Origin: Qipengyuania gaetbuli
Lineage (GTDB): Bacteria > Pseudomonadota > Alphaproteobacteria > Sphingomonadales > Sphingomonadaceae
Assembly (NCBI RefSeq): GCF_009827315.1
Contig: NZ_WTYF01000004.1
Coordinates: 1-64,000 of the forward strand
Length of the DNA: 64,000 bases
Direction: 5' to 3'
In this document: positions 32,140 to 40,895 of the stretch, piece after piece
Layout of the letters: each line of letters begins with the position of its first letter
Position numbering within the stretch: the stretch's first letter is position 1
Notes under the pieces: model-generated
Databases searched by the model: none
Told to the model about the DNA's origin: nothing
Seen by the model: the letters and a program-made list of their open reading frames with translations, nothing else
Position numbers and translations under genes: made by a program

Positions 32140-33147
32140 ATGGCGACCAAGGTTGCAATCAACGGTTTCGGACGTATCGGTCGCCTGGTGGCGCGCGCCA
32201 TCCTGGAGCGTGACGACCACGACCTCGAGCTGGTGTCGATCAACGACCTGTCCGACACCAAGTCGAACGCGCTGCTGTTCGGTTTCGACAGCACCCACGG
32301 CCGCTTCCCCGGCACGGTCGAAGTGGACGGCGAAGACCTCGTCATCAACGGCAAGCACGTGCGCGTCACCAGCGAACGCGATCCCGGCAAGCTGCCGCAC
32401 GCCGAAATGGGCGTGGACATCGTCATGGAATGCACCGGCTTCTTCCAGTCGGACGAAGCGGCCCGTCCGCACCTTGCGGCAGGCGCCAAGCGCGTGATCA
32501 TCTCGGCCCCGGCAACGGGCGTGTCGAAGACCATCGTCTACGGCGTGAACCACGACACGCTGACCGCTGACGACGACATCATCTCGAACGCCAGCTGCAC
32601 CACCAACTGCCTCGCACCGGTCGCCAAGGTCCTGCAGGACCTCGTCGGGATCGAGCGCGGCTTCATGACCACGATCCACAGCTACACCAACGACCAGCGC
32701 ATGCTCGACCAGATCCACAAGGACCTGCGTCGTGCCCGCGGCGGTGCGCAGAACATGATCCCGACCACCACCGGCGCTGCCCGTGCGGTCGGCCTCGTCC
32801 TGCCGGAACTCAAGGGCAAGCTGGACGGTTCGTCGGTCCGCGTGCCGACGCCGAACGTCTCGCTGGTCGACCTGACCTTCGTCCCCGGCCGCGACACCAC
32901 GGCAGAGGAAATCAACGCCGCGCTCAAGGCCGCAGCGGAAGGCAAGATGAAGGGCGTACTCGACTATACCGACCAGCCGCTCGTCAGCAGCGACTTCAAC
33001 CACCACCCGGCCAGCTCGACCGTCGACAGCCTCGAAACCGCCGTGCTCGAAGGCAAGCTGGCGCGCGTCGTCAGCTGGTACGACAACGAGTGGGGCTTCT
33101 CGAACCGCATGATCGACACCACCGGCGTGATGGCGAAGTTCCTCTAA
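32140..33147 (+). CDS. gap: Glyceraldehyde-3-phosphate dehydrogenase, type I
   Basis: The 335-residue protein has NGFGRIGR at the N-terminus for NAD binding, the catalytic [12 protein letters not shown] with the nucleophilic Cys, [10 protein letters not shown] for phosphate binding and [11 protein letters not shown] at the C-terminus. It converts glyceraldehyde 3-phosphate to 1,3-bisphosphoglycerate. A GCAGGAG ribosome binding site lies nine bases before ATG. It is ten bases upstream of pgk, so the two steps are produced together. Confidence 0.97.
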   Translation: MATKVAINGFGRIGRLVARAILERDDHDLELVSINDLSDTKSNALLFGFDSTHGRFPGTVEVDGEDLVINGKHVRVTSERDPGKLPHAEMGVDIVMECTGFFQSDEAARPHLAAGAKRVIISAPATGVSKTIVYGVNHDTLTADDDIISNASCTTNCLAPVAKVLQDLVGIERGFMTTIHSYTNDQRMLDQIHKDLRRARGGAQNMIPTTTGAARAVGLVLPELKGKLDGSSVRVPTPNVSLVDLTFVPGRDTTAEEINAALKAAAEGKMKGVLDYTDQPLVSSDFNHHPASSTVDSLETAVLEGKLARVVSWYDNEWGFSNRMIDTTGVMAKFL

Positions 33148-33157
33148 GGACACTCAG

Positions 33158-34357
33158 ATGAGCAAATTCAGGACCCTGGACGACCTTGGCGACGTAACCG
33201 GCAAGGTCGCGCTGGTGCGCGTCGATCTCAACCTGCCGATGCATGAAGGGCGCGCCAGCGACGTCACCCGCGTCGAGGCGGTCAAAGAGACCATCCTCGA
33301 GTTGTCGGACAAGGGCGCCAAGGTCCTGTTGCTCGCGCATTTCGGCCGGCCCAAGGGCCAGCGCCACTCGACCATGAGCACCAGCATGGTGCAGGGCGAT
33401 GTCGAGCGTGTGCTGGACAAGGAAATCATGTTCATCCCCGAAGTCTCGGGGCCCGTGGTGGAACAATCGATCGGTATCCTGCGCGATGGCGATATCGGGC
33501 TGCTCGACAATGTGCGGTTCTGGCCTGGCGAGGAAGCGAACGATCCCGAATTCGCGAAGGCCATTGCGGCGCATGGCGATTTCTACGTCAACGACGCTTT
33601 TTCCGCGGCGCACCGCGCCCATGCCTCGACCGAAGGGTTGGCGCATTTCCTCCCCGCCTATGCGGGCCGCGCGATGGAAGCGGAACTGAGGGCACTCGAC
33701 GCCGCGCTCGGCGCGCCGCAGACGCCGGTAGCCGCCGTGGTCGGCGGGGCCAAGGTTTCGACCAAGCTCGACGTGCTCGAAAACCTCGTCGGCAAGGTCC
33801 AGCACCTCATCATCGGTGGGGGCATGGCCAATACCTTTCTGGCCGCCCGCGGGGTCGATGTGGGCAAGTCGCTGTGCGAACACGACCTGACCGATACCGC
33901 CAACCGCATCATGGACACGGCCGACCATGCCGGCTGCACCGTGCACCTGCCCTATGACGTGGTGGTGGCGAAGGAATTCGCGGCCAACCCGGCGAGCATG
34001 CGGATCTGCAACGTCCACGAGGTTGCCACGGACGAGATGATCCTCGACGTCGGCCCGCTGGCGGTGGAGGCCCTTGGCGACGTGCTCAAGACCTGCCGTA
34101 CGCTCGTCTGGAACGGCCCGATGGGCGCGTTCGAGACCGAGCCGTTCGACGCGGCCACCGTGGCGCTCGCCAAGACGGCTGCCGCGCTGACGCAGGACGG
34201 CTCGCTCACTTCGGTAGCGGGCGGGGGCGATACCGTCGCCGCGCTGGCCCATGCCGGGGTGAAGGACGAGTTCACCTTCGTGTCGACCGCAGGCGGCGCC
34301 TTCCTAGAATGGATGGAAGGCAAGGACCTGCCCGGGGTCGCCGCCCTCAACAAGTAA
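33158..34357 (+). CDS. pgk: Phosphoglycerate kinase
   Basis: The 399-residue protein has RVDLNLPM near the N-terminus, AHFGRPKG, NDAFSAAHRAHAS and VVGGAKVSTK with GGGMANTF for the substrate site, and the ATP-binding GGGDTVAAL with STAGGAFLEWMEG at the C-terminus. It converts 1,3-bisphosphoglycerate plus ADP to 3-phosphoglycerate plus ATP. AAGGA precedes the start by six bases. It is between gap and the class I aldolase. Confidence 0.97.
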   Translation: MSKFRTLDDLGDVTGKVALVRVDLNLPMHEGRASDVTRVEAVKETILELSDKGAKVLLLAHFGRPKGQRHSTMSTSMVQGDVERVLDKEIMFIPEVSGPVVEQSIGILRDGDIGLLDNVRFWPGEEANDPEFAKAIAAHGDFYVNDAFSAAHRAHASTEGLAHFLPAYAGRAMEAELRALDAALGAPQTPVAAVVGGAKVSTKLDVLENLVGKVQHLIIGGGMANTFLAARGVDVGKSLCEHDLTDTANRIMDTADHAGCTVHLPYDVVVAKEFAANPASMRICNVHEVATDEMILDVGPLAVEALGDVLKTCRTLVWNGPMGAFETEPFDAATVALAKTAAALTQDGSLTSVAGGGDTVAALAHAGVKDEFTFVSTAGGAFLEWMEGKDLPGVAALNK

Positions 34358-34437
34358 TACTCGCGTTCCTGTTGCAGCTGCGAAGAGCCCCCGCTAAGGG
34401 GCCGTGCATACCTATGCACGCACCAGCGAGGACGGAC

Positions 34438-35325
34438 ATGAATTTCGAGGAAATGCGCCAGCGTATCGCCACCGGCCAGGGCTTCATCGCGGCGCTCGAC
34501 CAGTCGGGCGGATCGACCCCCAAGGCGCTCAAGGGCTACGGCATCGAAGAGGGTGCCTGGACCACCGAGGACGAAATGTTCGGCCTGATCCACGAAATGC
34601 GCCAGCGCATCATCGAGGCGCCCTGCTTCGGCAATGGCAAGGTCATCGGCGCGATCCTGTTCGAAAAGACCATGGACGGCCAGAGCGGCGGCAAGAGCGT
34701 GCCCCACCGCCTTGCAGAACGCGGCATCGTTCCTTTCCTCAAGGTCGACAAGGGCCTCGAGGGCGAGCGTGACGGCGCGCAGCTGATGAAGCCCAACCCG
34801 GGCCTCGAGGACATGTGCAACCGCGCCCGCGATCTGGGCGTTTTCGGCACCAAGATGCGCAGCGTCGTGAAGTCGGCCAACCCCGCCGGCATCAAGGCAG
34901 CCGTGCACCAGCAGTTCGCCGAGGGTGCACGCATCTTGTCCTGCGGCCTCGTGCCGATCCTGGAACCGGAATACGACATCACTGCCGCCGACCGTGCGGA
35001 AGGCGAAAAGATCATGCTCGCCGCGATCGAGGAAGGGCTGGATGCGCTGCCGGAAGGCCAGCAGATCATGCTCAAGCTGTCGATCCCCAAGGAAGCGGGC
35101 CTTTATTCGGGTCTCGTCGGCCACCCCAAGGTGCTTCGCGTCGTGGCTTTGTCGGGCGGCTATTCGACCGACGAGGCGTGCGAATACCTGGCGCAGAACC
35201 CGGGCATGATCGCCAGCTTCAGCCGCGGCCTGCTGCAGGACCTGCGCGCCACGCAGAGTGACGAGGAATTCGACGGCACGCTGTCGGGCGCGATCGACCA
35301 GATCCACGCCGCCAGCATCGCCTGA
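34438..35325 (+). CDS. fba: Fructose-bisphosphate aldolase, class I
   Basis: The 295-residue product begins with NFEEMRQRIATGQGFIAALDQSGGSTPKAL, has VPHRLAERGIVPFLKVDKGL, KMRSVVK with the active-site Lys region, VPILEPEYDI and MLKLSIPKEAGLY, where the second Lys would form the Schiff base. This is the class I type; the class II enzyme common in bacteria needs zinc and is unrelated. ATG at 34438 is preferred; ATG at 34414 would add eight residues. The 80-base gap after pgk may hold a separate promoter or only a leader. The downstream gene is convergent, four bases away. Confidence 0.92.
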   Translation: MNFEEMRQRIATGQGFIAALDQSGGSTPKALKGYGIEEGAWTTEDEMFGLIHEMRQRIIEAPCFGNGKVIGAILFEKTMDGQSGGKSVPHRLAERGIVPFLKVDKGLEGERDGAQLMKPNPGLEDMCNRARDLGVFGTKMRSVVKSANPAGIKAAVHQQFAEGARILSCGLVPILEPEYDITAADRAEGEKIMLAAIEEGLDALPEGQQIMLKLSIPKEAGLYSGLVGHPKVLRVVALSGGYSTDEACEYLAQNPGMIASFSRGLLQDLRATQSDEEFDGTLSGAIDQIHAASIA

Positions 35326-35329
35326 CGAC

Positions 35330-35734
35330 CTACCTGCTTTCGTAGACGAAGCGATAATCGCCGGGCGCCAGTTCGCGCCCGGTGGTGACCTCCGGCGCGC
35401 CCGAGACGAGCGCGATCACGCGGTCGTGCGTACCATAGTCTTCGCCCAGCGCGATATTGGCCGTGTCGCGCCAGCCCGCACCATCGATGCGGGTTTCGAC
35501 CACGAGGCGGCCCGCCCACACGCAGCGCGCATTCACCGGGCAGCGGCTGTCCTCGACCACGCGGCGGGGCGTGACCACGATATCGCCCACGCGCACCGGC
35601 TGGCCGATGGCCACGGGAGTGCCTTCGGCACGCGGCGTTCCTTCCACGATGGGCGCATCGGGCACCACCGCGCAGGCGGCGATCGCGGGGAAGAGCAGGG
35701 CGGCTGCCACTAGGGCGAGGGGGCGTTTGGTCAT
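35330..35734 (-). CDS. Conserved lipoprotein, function unknown
   Basis: From ATG at 35734 the product has 134 residues with a signal peptide and lipobox AIAAC (Cys at about 20). The mature part is a small beta-rich domain with the motif DSRCPVNARCVWAGRLVVET, which recurs in lipoproteins of Sphingomonadales and probably forms a disulfide. The protein is likely to face the periplasm. It converges on fba. No function is known to me. Confidence 0.78.
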   Translation of the reverse strand: MTKRPLALVAAALLFPAIAACAVVPDAPIVEGTPRAEGTPVAIGQPVRVGDIVVTPRRVVEDSRCPVNARCVWAGRLVVETRIDGAGWRDTANIALGEDYGTHDRVIALVSGAPEVTTGRELAPGDYRFVYESR

Positions 35735-35813
35735 GACGCAAGGATAGGCCGCGCGCCGCTTTCGCAAATCTGAATGTCGACGAAGCGCGTTTCTGGCGAT
35801 ACGAAGCGCCGCG

Positions 35814-36443
35814 ATGACCGATACCCCCTGCCAACTCTACCTGATTTCGCCGCTCGACGTGTCGGGCGATTTTCCCGCACGCCTCGAACGCGCGCTCGAC
35901 GCAGGCGCAGGCCTCGTCACGGCCTTCCAGTTCCGCGTGAAGGGGCTGGACCAGCACGAGGCTGCTGCGCTTGCCGAACCGCTGCAGGCGATCTGCGCCG
36001 CGCGCGAGGTCGCCTTTATCGTCAATGACGATGTTGGGCTGGCCAAGCGGCTCAAGGCCGACGGCGTGCATCTGGGGCAGGGCGACGGCGATCCTGCCGA
36101 CGCGCGCGAGGAACTGGGCCGCGAGGCGCAAATCGGCGTGACTTGCCACGGCTCGCGCCACCTCGCGCTGGAAGCGGGCGAGGCGGGGGCGGACTATGTC
36201 GCTTTCGGCGCATTCTACCCCAGCACGACCAAGGCGACCGAGCACACGGCCGAGCTCGAACTGCTCGAATGGTGGAGCGAGATGGTCGAGATCCCCAGCG
36301 TCGCCATCGGCGGGATCACGCCCGACAATTGCCGTCCGATCGTGGAGGCAGGGGCCGACTTCCTCGCCGTATCGGGTGCCGTCTGGAACGGCGACGAAGT
36401 GGCAGCAATCAAGGCCTTTGCGGAGCAAATGTCGGTAAAGTGA
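35814..36443 (+). CDS. thiE: Thiamine phosphate synthase
   Basis: ThiE joins the thiazole and pyrimidine halves of thiamine. The 209-residue TIM barrel has FQFRVKGLDQ (strand 1 region), NDDVGLAKRLKADGVHLGQGD, SRHLALEAGEAGADYVAFGAFYPS for the pyrimidine site and VAIGGITPDNC at the phosphate loop. No TPP riboswitch motif is visible in the 79 bases upstream. The gene is alone in its direction, followed by a hairpin and the L,D-transpeptidase gene. Confidence 0.9.
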   Translation: MTDTPCQLYLISPLDVSGDFPARLERALDAGAGLVTAFQFRVKGLDQHEAAALAEPLQAICAAREVAFIVNDDVGLAKRLKADGVHLGQGDGDPADAREELGREAQIGVTCHGSRHLALEAGEAGADYVAFGAFYPSTTKATEHTAELELLEWWSEMVEIPSVAIGGITPDNCRPIVEAGADFLAVSGAVWNGDEVAAIKAFAEQMSVK

Positions 36444-36450
36444 GTTGTTT

Positions 36451-36488
36451 CTCCCGAAGGGACGGGTCGCGTCCCGTAATTTCGGGAG
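36451..36488 (+). promoter_or_regulatory. Hairpin covering the ribosome binding site of the L,D-transpeptidase gene
   Basis: CTCCCGAA (36451-36458) pairs with TTCGGGAG (36481-36488); inside, GGGACG pairs with CGTCCC around a five-base loop. The ribosome binding site GGGAG (36484-36488) is part of the stem, five bases before ATG at 36494, so folding would block translation. It could alternatively end thiE transcription, but no T-run follows. Confidence 0.6.
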
Positions 36489-36493
36489 TTCCC

Positions 36494-37714
36494 ATGCGCC
36501 ATTTCCTGCTTCTCGCCGCATCCTGCGTAACCCTTGCCGCCTGCGGGCTGGACGGGGCCGAAGAAACTGACCAGACCGGCACTGCCGCCGCCCGGCCTGC
36601 CGCGCCCGACCAGGGGTACGAAACCTATGGCGAGGACAATTACGCCGACGCGATGGCCTCGAACGACGCGGCCTATGGCAAGGGCGATGCGATGGCGGCA
36701 GATGCCGATGCCATTCCCGATTCTGAAGAACGCCCGGTCATGCAGGCACAGGTCGTGCTCGACCGGATCGGCTTCGGACCGGGCGTCATCGACGGCAAGA
36801 TGGGCATGAGCACCGAGAACGCGCTGCTTGGTTTCCAGGAAGCCAACGACCTCGATACCACGGGTGAACTCGACGAGCCGACCCGGGCTGCGCTGGCGGA
36901 GTGGGAGCAGATACCTGCGACCCGCGTGGTCACCATCCCGGCAAGCTGGGGCAAGACCGACTATCGCTCGATCCCCGAGGATCCGGCCGAGCAGGCGGAA
37001 ATGGAGAGGCTTGGCTATCGCTCGCTCGACGAGCGGCTGGCCGAACGTTTCCACACCACAGTCGCGGTGCTGAAGGAACTCAATCCCGGCGGTCAACCTG
37101 CGGGTGCGGCGCAGGGCAAGGGCCCCAATCCGCAGCCAACGCCGACCCCCGACATCGCCCGGCCCGATGGCGAGGAGCCGAGTTATTTCCAGGTGGGCCA
37201 GCAGATCCGCGTGCCCAATATTGGCGCGGATGCCATCAAGCCCGGCTCGATCGACGACAATAACTGGCAGCGCACGCTCGCTTCGCTCGGCGTCGGCAGC
37301 GAGCAGACCGAAGTCGACCGCATCGTCGTCAGCAAGGCAGGCAGCACAATGCGCGCCTATCAGGGCGACAAGCTGGTGGCCCTGTTCACCGTGTCATCCG
37401 GGTCGAGCGAATTTCCCCTGCCGCTGGGCGAATGGAAAATCCTCGGCGAGGCTTACAACCCGCCCTATTCCTATGATCCCGAAGTGCTCGGCAAGGGTTC
37501 GGGCGAGACCTACAAGCTGCCTGCCGGACCCAACAGCCCGGTCGGGGTCGTGTGGATCGACCTCAGCAAGGAACATTACGGCATCCACGGCACGCCCGAA
37601 CCCGATACTATCGGCCGTGCCCAGAGCAGCGGCTGCGTGCGGCTGACCAATTGGGATGCAGCGCGGCTCGCACAGATGGTCTCGCAATCGACGCAGGTGA
37701 TATTCGAAGCCTGA
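36494..37714 (+). CDS. L,D-transpeptidase lipoprotein with peptidoglycan-binding domain
   Basis: The 406-residue precursor has a signal peptide with lipobox TLAAC (Cys at about 17). Residues about 75-130 form a PG_binding_1 domain (AQVVLDRIGFGPGVIDGKMG). A C-terminal YkuD domain carries HGTPEPDTIGRAQSSGCVRL, the catalytic Cys after the His. It forms 3-3 cross-links or anchors proteins in the cell wall, in the periplasm. ATG at 36494 is chosen as the first codon of the signal peptide. The ribosome binding site is locked in a hairpin. The next gene is an M23 peptidase in the same direction, so this is a cell-wall remodelling pair. Confidence 0.88.
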   Translation: MRHFLLLAASCVTLAACGLDGAEETDQTGTAAARPAAPDQGYETYGEDNYADAMASNDAAYGKGDAMAADADAIPDSEERPVMQAQVVLDRIGFGPGVIDGKMGMSTENALLGFQEANDLDTTGELDEPTRAALAEWEQIPATRVVTIPASWGKTDYRSIPEDPAEQAEMERLGYRSLDERLAERFHTTVAVLKELNPGGQPAGAAQGKGPNPQPTPTPDIARPDGEEPSYFQVGQQIRVPNIGADAIKPGSIDDNNWQRTLASLGVGSEQTEVDRIVVSKAGSTMRAYQGDKLVALFTVSSGSSEFPLPLGEWKILGEAYNPPYSYDPEVLGKGSGETYKLPAGPNSPVGVVWIDLSKEHYGIHGTPEPDTIGRAQSSGCVRLTNWDAARLAQMVSQSTQVIFEA

Positions 37715-37731
37715 TGGGTTAGGGTGGACCC

Positions 37732-38406
37732 ATGAACCTTGTCGATCGCATCCTCACCATCGTCATCACCGCCACGATTACCAGCGCGATCTGGATCGTG
37801 GCGGGCGGCACGCTGATTGAGAATGCGAGCAGCGAAAGCCAGCGCAAGAACACGCGCCCGGCAGAGGCTGCACCCAGTCCCGTCGCTGTGCCCACCGATG
37901 GCGAGACCGACGCCTCTGCCGCTTCGCTCGACAGGGCAGGGCCGACCGCTCCTGCCGACAGCGACGGGCGGCAATTGCTCATTCCGGTCAAGAACATCCG
38001 CCCGTCCGACCTAACCGACACCTTCAGCGATTCGCGCAGCGAGGGTGTGCGGCTGCACGAGGCGATCGACATCATGGCACCGCGCGGCACCAGCGTGGTG
38101 GCGGCAGGCCCGGGGACGGTGGAGAAGCTGTTCCGCTCCGATGCGGGCGGCAACACGATCTACGTGCGCTCACCCGATGGCGAGACGATCCATTACTACG
38201 CCCATCTCGACCGCTATGCCGAAGGGCTCAAGGAAGGCCAGCGCGTGCGCCGCGGCCAGCGGCTGGGAACGGTAGGGTCGAGCGGGAATGCCTCGGACGA
38301 GGCTCCGCACCTGCATTTCGCGATTTTGCAGACCACGCAGGACGCCGAGTGGTGGGAGCCCGCAAACGCGGTCAATCCGTTCCCGCTGCTGACGGCGGGG
38401 CGCTAG
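37732..38406 (+). CDS. M23-family peptidoglycan endopeptidase
   Basis: The 224-residue protein has one N-terminal membrane anchor (residues 8-28) and a C-terminal LytM domain. The zinc ligands are visible: His and Asp in RLHEAIDIM, His in HYYAHLDRY and His in HLHFAI. The enzyme should cut cross-bridges in peptidoglycan outside the cytoplasmic membrane. It is 17 bases downstream of the L,D-transpeptidase gene, so the two are probably co-transcribed and balance cutting and cross-linking. Its stop lies one base from that of the convergent gene at 38408. Confidence 0.88.
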   Translation: MNLVDRILTIVITATITSAIWIVAGGTLIENASSESQRKNTRPAEAAPSPVAVPTDGETDASAASLDRAGPTAPADSDGRQLLIPVKNIRPSDLTDTFSDSRSEGVRLHEAIDIMAPRGTSVVAAGPGTVEKLFRSDAGGNTIYVRSPDGETIHYYAHLDRYAEGLKEGQRVRRGQRLGTVGSSGNASDEAPHLHFAILQTTQDAEWWEPANAVNPFPLLTAGR

Positions 38407-38407
38407 G

Positions 38408-38779
38408 TCAGTCTTGCAGCGGGCCTGCGCGGTGGCAGCGCAGGCGGCCGAGCTTGTCGTCCTTGCCCAGTTCCTGCAGCAGCCCGGACGACAGCAGCAT
38501 CATGCGATGCCCCTTCATCGGGCCGCGCGTGAAGGTCACGCGGTTGCCTTCGAGCAGGTAGGTGCCCTGTCCCTTGTCGGTGCGGTAACTCGACGCTCCG
38601 GTGATGGCGAAATTATGCGCGTCCATCTCGCGCCAGGCGGGTCCGGTGGCGCTGCCGGGCAGGGCGCAGACATATTCGCCCTGTTCGAGCAGGCCGAGCC
38701 GGCCCTGCGCCTGCACCATCGGTGCGGCGGTGGCGGCAAACGCGGCGGCGGCGAGGCCAGTGGCAATGAGGCGTTTCAT
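38408..38779 (-). CDS. Secreted protein of unknown function
   Basis: From ATG at 38779 the product has 123 residues with a clear signal peptide (LIATGLAAAAFAATAAPMVQA, cut after AQA). The mature part contains YVCALPGSATGPAWREMD and ends with GRLRCHRAG, the two Cys probably paired. Proteins of this type are common in Sphingomonadales, with no known role. It is convergent with the M23 gene and divergent from efp. Confidence 0.72.
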   Translation of the reverse strand: MKRLIATGLAAAAFAATAAPMVQAQGRLGLLEQGEYVCALPGSATGPAWREMDAHNFAITGASSYRTDKGQGTYLLEGNRVTFTRGPMKGHRMMLLSSGLLQELGKDDKLGRLRCHRAGPLQD

Positions 38780-38931
38780 GGTGATGCCCTCCACCAGCCA
38801 ATATAGGGGGTGCCGCATGAATTTTCCATTGCTTGCCCGATTGGCCTGCCTCGGGTAAGGCGCGCGGCGCACGTCCGCCCGGCACGAATCCCTCCCGGTC
38901 GGAGCTCTTTCACATCGAAGGCAGGTTTCCC

Positions 38932-39495
38932 ATGAAGATCAGTGGCGTGGACATCCGTCCGGGCAATATCATCGAGTACGAAGGCGGCATCTGGAAGGTC
39001 GCCAAGATCCAGCACACCCAGCCCGGCAAGGGCGGCGCCTACATGCAGGTCGAAATGAAGAACCTGCAGGACGGCCGCAAGACCAACGTCCGCTTCCGCA
39101 GCGCCGACACGGTCGAGAAGGTGCGCCTCGATACGAAGGACTACCAGTTCCTCTATGAAGACGGCGACATGCTCGTGTTCATGGACCAGGAAACCTACGA
39201 GCAGATCAACCTGCCTTCCGACCTCCTCGGCGATGCCCGCCCGTTCCTTCAGGACGGCATGCGGGTCATGCTCGAACTGTGGGACGAAAAGCCCATCAGC
39301 GTCGAACTGCCGCAGCAGGTCGAAGCCACGATCGTCGAAGCCGACGCTGTGGTGAAGGGCCAGACTGCCTCGTCCAGCTACAAGCCTGCCGTGCTCGACA
39401 ACGGCGTGCGCATCATGGTCCCGCCGCACATCGAAAGCGGCACGCGCATCGTGGTCGACGTCTACGAGCAGACCTACGTCGGCAAGGCCAACTGA
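38932..39495 (+). CDS. efp: Elongation factor P
   Basis: EF-P helps the ribosome through polyproline stretches. The 187-residue protein shows [12 protein letters not shown], then [19 protein letters not shown] with the Lys of PGKGG, the position modified by beta-lysylation or similar in other species, and [20 protein letters not shown] at the C-terminus. All three domains are present. ATG at 38932 follows a GAAGG ribosome binding site. Modification enzymes (EpmA/EarP) are not in the window. Confidence 0.96.
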   Translation: MKISGVDIRPGNIIEYEGGIWKVAKIQHTQPGKGGAYMQVEMKNLQDGRKTNVRFRSADTVEKVRLDTKDYQFLYEDGDMLVFMDQETYEQINLPSDLLGDARPFLQDGMRVMLELWDEKPISVELPQQVEATIVEADAVVKGQTASSSYKPAVLDNGVRIMVPPHIESGTRIVVDVYEQTYVGKAN

Positions 39496-39507
39496 GGCAC
39501 AACGACC

Positions 39508-39858
39508 ATGGGCAAATCCATCGCCAGCCGGTTCGATCACGTCGACATCCCCAGCAGCAAGCTGCGCGCGGTGATCATCAACGATGACGAACTGACGCTG
39601 GAGATGGATTTCTGCCTCGAGCCCGGCCACCCCGATTACGAGGAGCCGGGTGCAGGGGAGGACGGCTGCTTCCACCCCGGAATGCTGCGCTTCGCGGGCA
39701 TTTCCAAGCTCAGCCTCGACCGCCGCGACATCGGCGACGAAGGCAAGCGCCGCTTCGCGATCGACACTTTCAACATCGAGGGCACGAAGTTCGACATGGC
39801 CTGCGAGTGGGGCGACATCCACCTGCAGGCGCGTTCGATCCGCGTCCTCACCGAGTAA
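39508..39858 (+). CDS. Conserved protein of unknown function between efp and suhB
   Basis: The 116-residue product has no signal peptide or membrane helix. It contains DFCLEPGHPDYEEPG and CFHPGMLRFAG, with acidic and Cys/His residues that could bind metal, but I do not recognise the family. The gene is 12 bases after efp and 9 bases before the inositol-phosphatase gene, so it belongs to this operon. A role with either neighbour is inference. Confidence 0.75.
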   Translation: MGKSIASRFDHVDIPSSKLRAVIINDDELTLEMDFCLEPGHPDYEEPGAGEDGCFHPGMLRFAGISKLSLDRRDIGDEGKRRFAIDTFNIEGTKFDMACEWGDIHLQARSIRVLTE

Positions 39859-39867
39859 GAGATACCA

Positions 39868-40689
39868 ATGGCCGCAATTTCCGGACTGATCCGCGTAATG
39901 GAGAAAGCCGCGCGCAAGGCGGGTGCCCGCCTGCGCCGCGATTTCGGCGAGATCGAACACCTTCAGGTGAGCCGCAAGGGCCCTGCCGATTTCGTGTCCA
40001 AGGCGGACATGCGCGCCGAACGCGCGATCTACGACGAGCTGCTCCTGGCGAGGCCCGACTGGGGCTTCGTGATGGAAGAAGCGGGCGTGATCGACGGCAA
40101 GGACGGCATGCCGCGCTGGATCGTCGATCCGCTCGACGGCACCAGCAACTTTCTCCACGGCATCCCGCATTTCGCGATCAGCATTGCGGTGCAGGAACGC
40201 AAGCTCGGCAGCGACGAATGGGGCGAAGTGACTGCCGGCGTGGTCTACAACCCCGTCACCGACGAGACATTCTGGGCAGAAAAGAGCCGCGGCGCATGGC
40301 TGCATGACGGCCGCCTGCGCGTGTCCTCGCGCCGCAACCCGTCCGAAGCGCTGATCGCCACCGGCATCCCGTTCCAGGGTCACGGCGACTTTGCCGAATG
40401 GTCGAAAATCTTCAGCGCGGTCGGCCCCAATGTCGCGGGCATCCGCCGCTTCGGCGCCGCCTCGCTCGATCTTGCATGGCTCGCAGCCGGTCGGTTCGAC
40501 GGCTATTGGGAAAGCGGTCTCAACGACTGGGATACGGCAGCAGGCTGCCTGATCGTGCGCGAGGCCGGCGGCTTCGTGTCCGATTTCCGTGGCCGTTCGG
40601 AACAGATCCATTCGAAGCAGGTTCTGGCTGCCAACGACCAGCTGCATTCGAAGCTGCACAAACTGGTGGCGCAGGCCCTCAAGGCTTGA
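39868..40689 (+). CDS. suhB: Inositol monophosphatase family protein
   Basis: The 273-residue protein has the metal-binding signature FVMEEAGV (E of the EE pair) and WIVDPLDGTSNFLHG, plus WESGLNDWDTAAGCLIVREAGG at the C-terminus. These are the conserved motifs of the inositol monophosphatase family, which act on phosphate monoesters with Mg2+. SuhB is also known as an RNA-polymerase-associated factor in rRNA synthesis in some bacteria. It is the last gene of the efp operon, followed by a stem-loop. Confidence 0.9.
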   Translation: MAAISGLIRVMEKAARKAGARLRRDFGEIEHLQVSRKGPADFVSKADMRAERAIYDELLLARPDWGFVMEEAGVIDGKDGMPRWIVDPLDGTSNFLHGIPHFAISIAVQERKLGSDEWGEVTAGVVYNPVTDETFWAEKSRGAWLHDGRLRVSSRRNPSEALIATGIPFQGHGDFAEWSKIFSAVGPNVAGIRRFGAASLDLAWLAAGRFDGYWESGLNDWDTAAGCLIVREAGGFVSDFRGRSEQIHSKQVLAANDQLHSKLHKLVAQALKA

Positions 40690-40699
40690 TGCACCCGCA

Positions 40700-40722
40700 G
40701 AGCGCGGCTAACTCCCGCGCTC
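40700..40722 (+). terminator. Stem-loop between suhB and tRNA-Leu
   Basis: GAGCGCGG (40700-40707), loop CTAACTC, CCGCGCTC (40715-40722). Only TTG follows, so it may pause or end transcription weakly; the tRNA starts eight bases later. Confidence 0.5.
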
Positions 40723-40730
40723 TTGCACAG

Positions 40731-40814
40731 GCCCCTGTGGCGGAATTGGTAGACGCGCTCGACTCAAAATCGAGTTTCTTTGAAGTGCCGGTTCGAGTCC
40801 GGCCAGGGGTACCA
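40731..40814 (+). tRNA. tRNA-Leu (CAA)
   Basis: Acceptor GCCCCTG pairs with CAGGGGT (one G-T pair), the anticodon loop CTCAAAA carries CAA, there is a variable arm, the T-loop is GTTCGAGTC, and CCA is encoded at 40812-40814. Length 84. Confidence 0.95.
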
Positions 40815-40895
40815 GCCTTCCATTCGCTGTAACTTTCGTGGCAGACCCCGCGAACGGCATGGTTTCATCCCGTGCCGGCACAAGGGGGACAGTCC

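Noticed and set aside
30012..32534. 840-codon open frame on the minus strand
   Set aside because: It lies opposite tkt and gap, both of which have all catalytic motifs.
35735..35813. TPP riboswitch before thiE
   Set aside because: No CTGAGA-type core or helper stems are visible, and the gap is only 79 bases.
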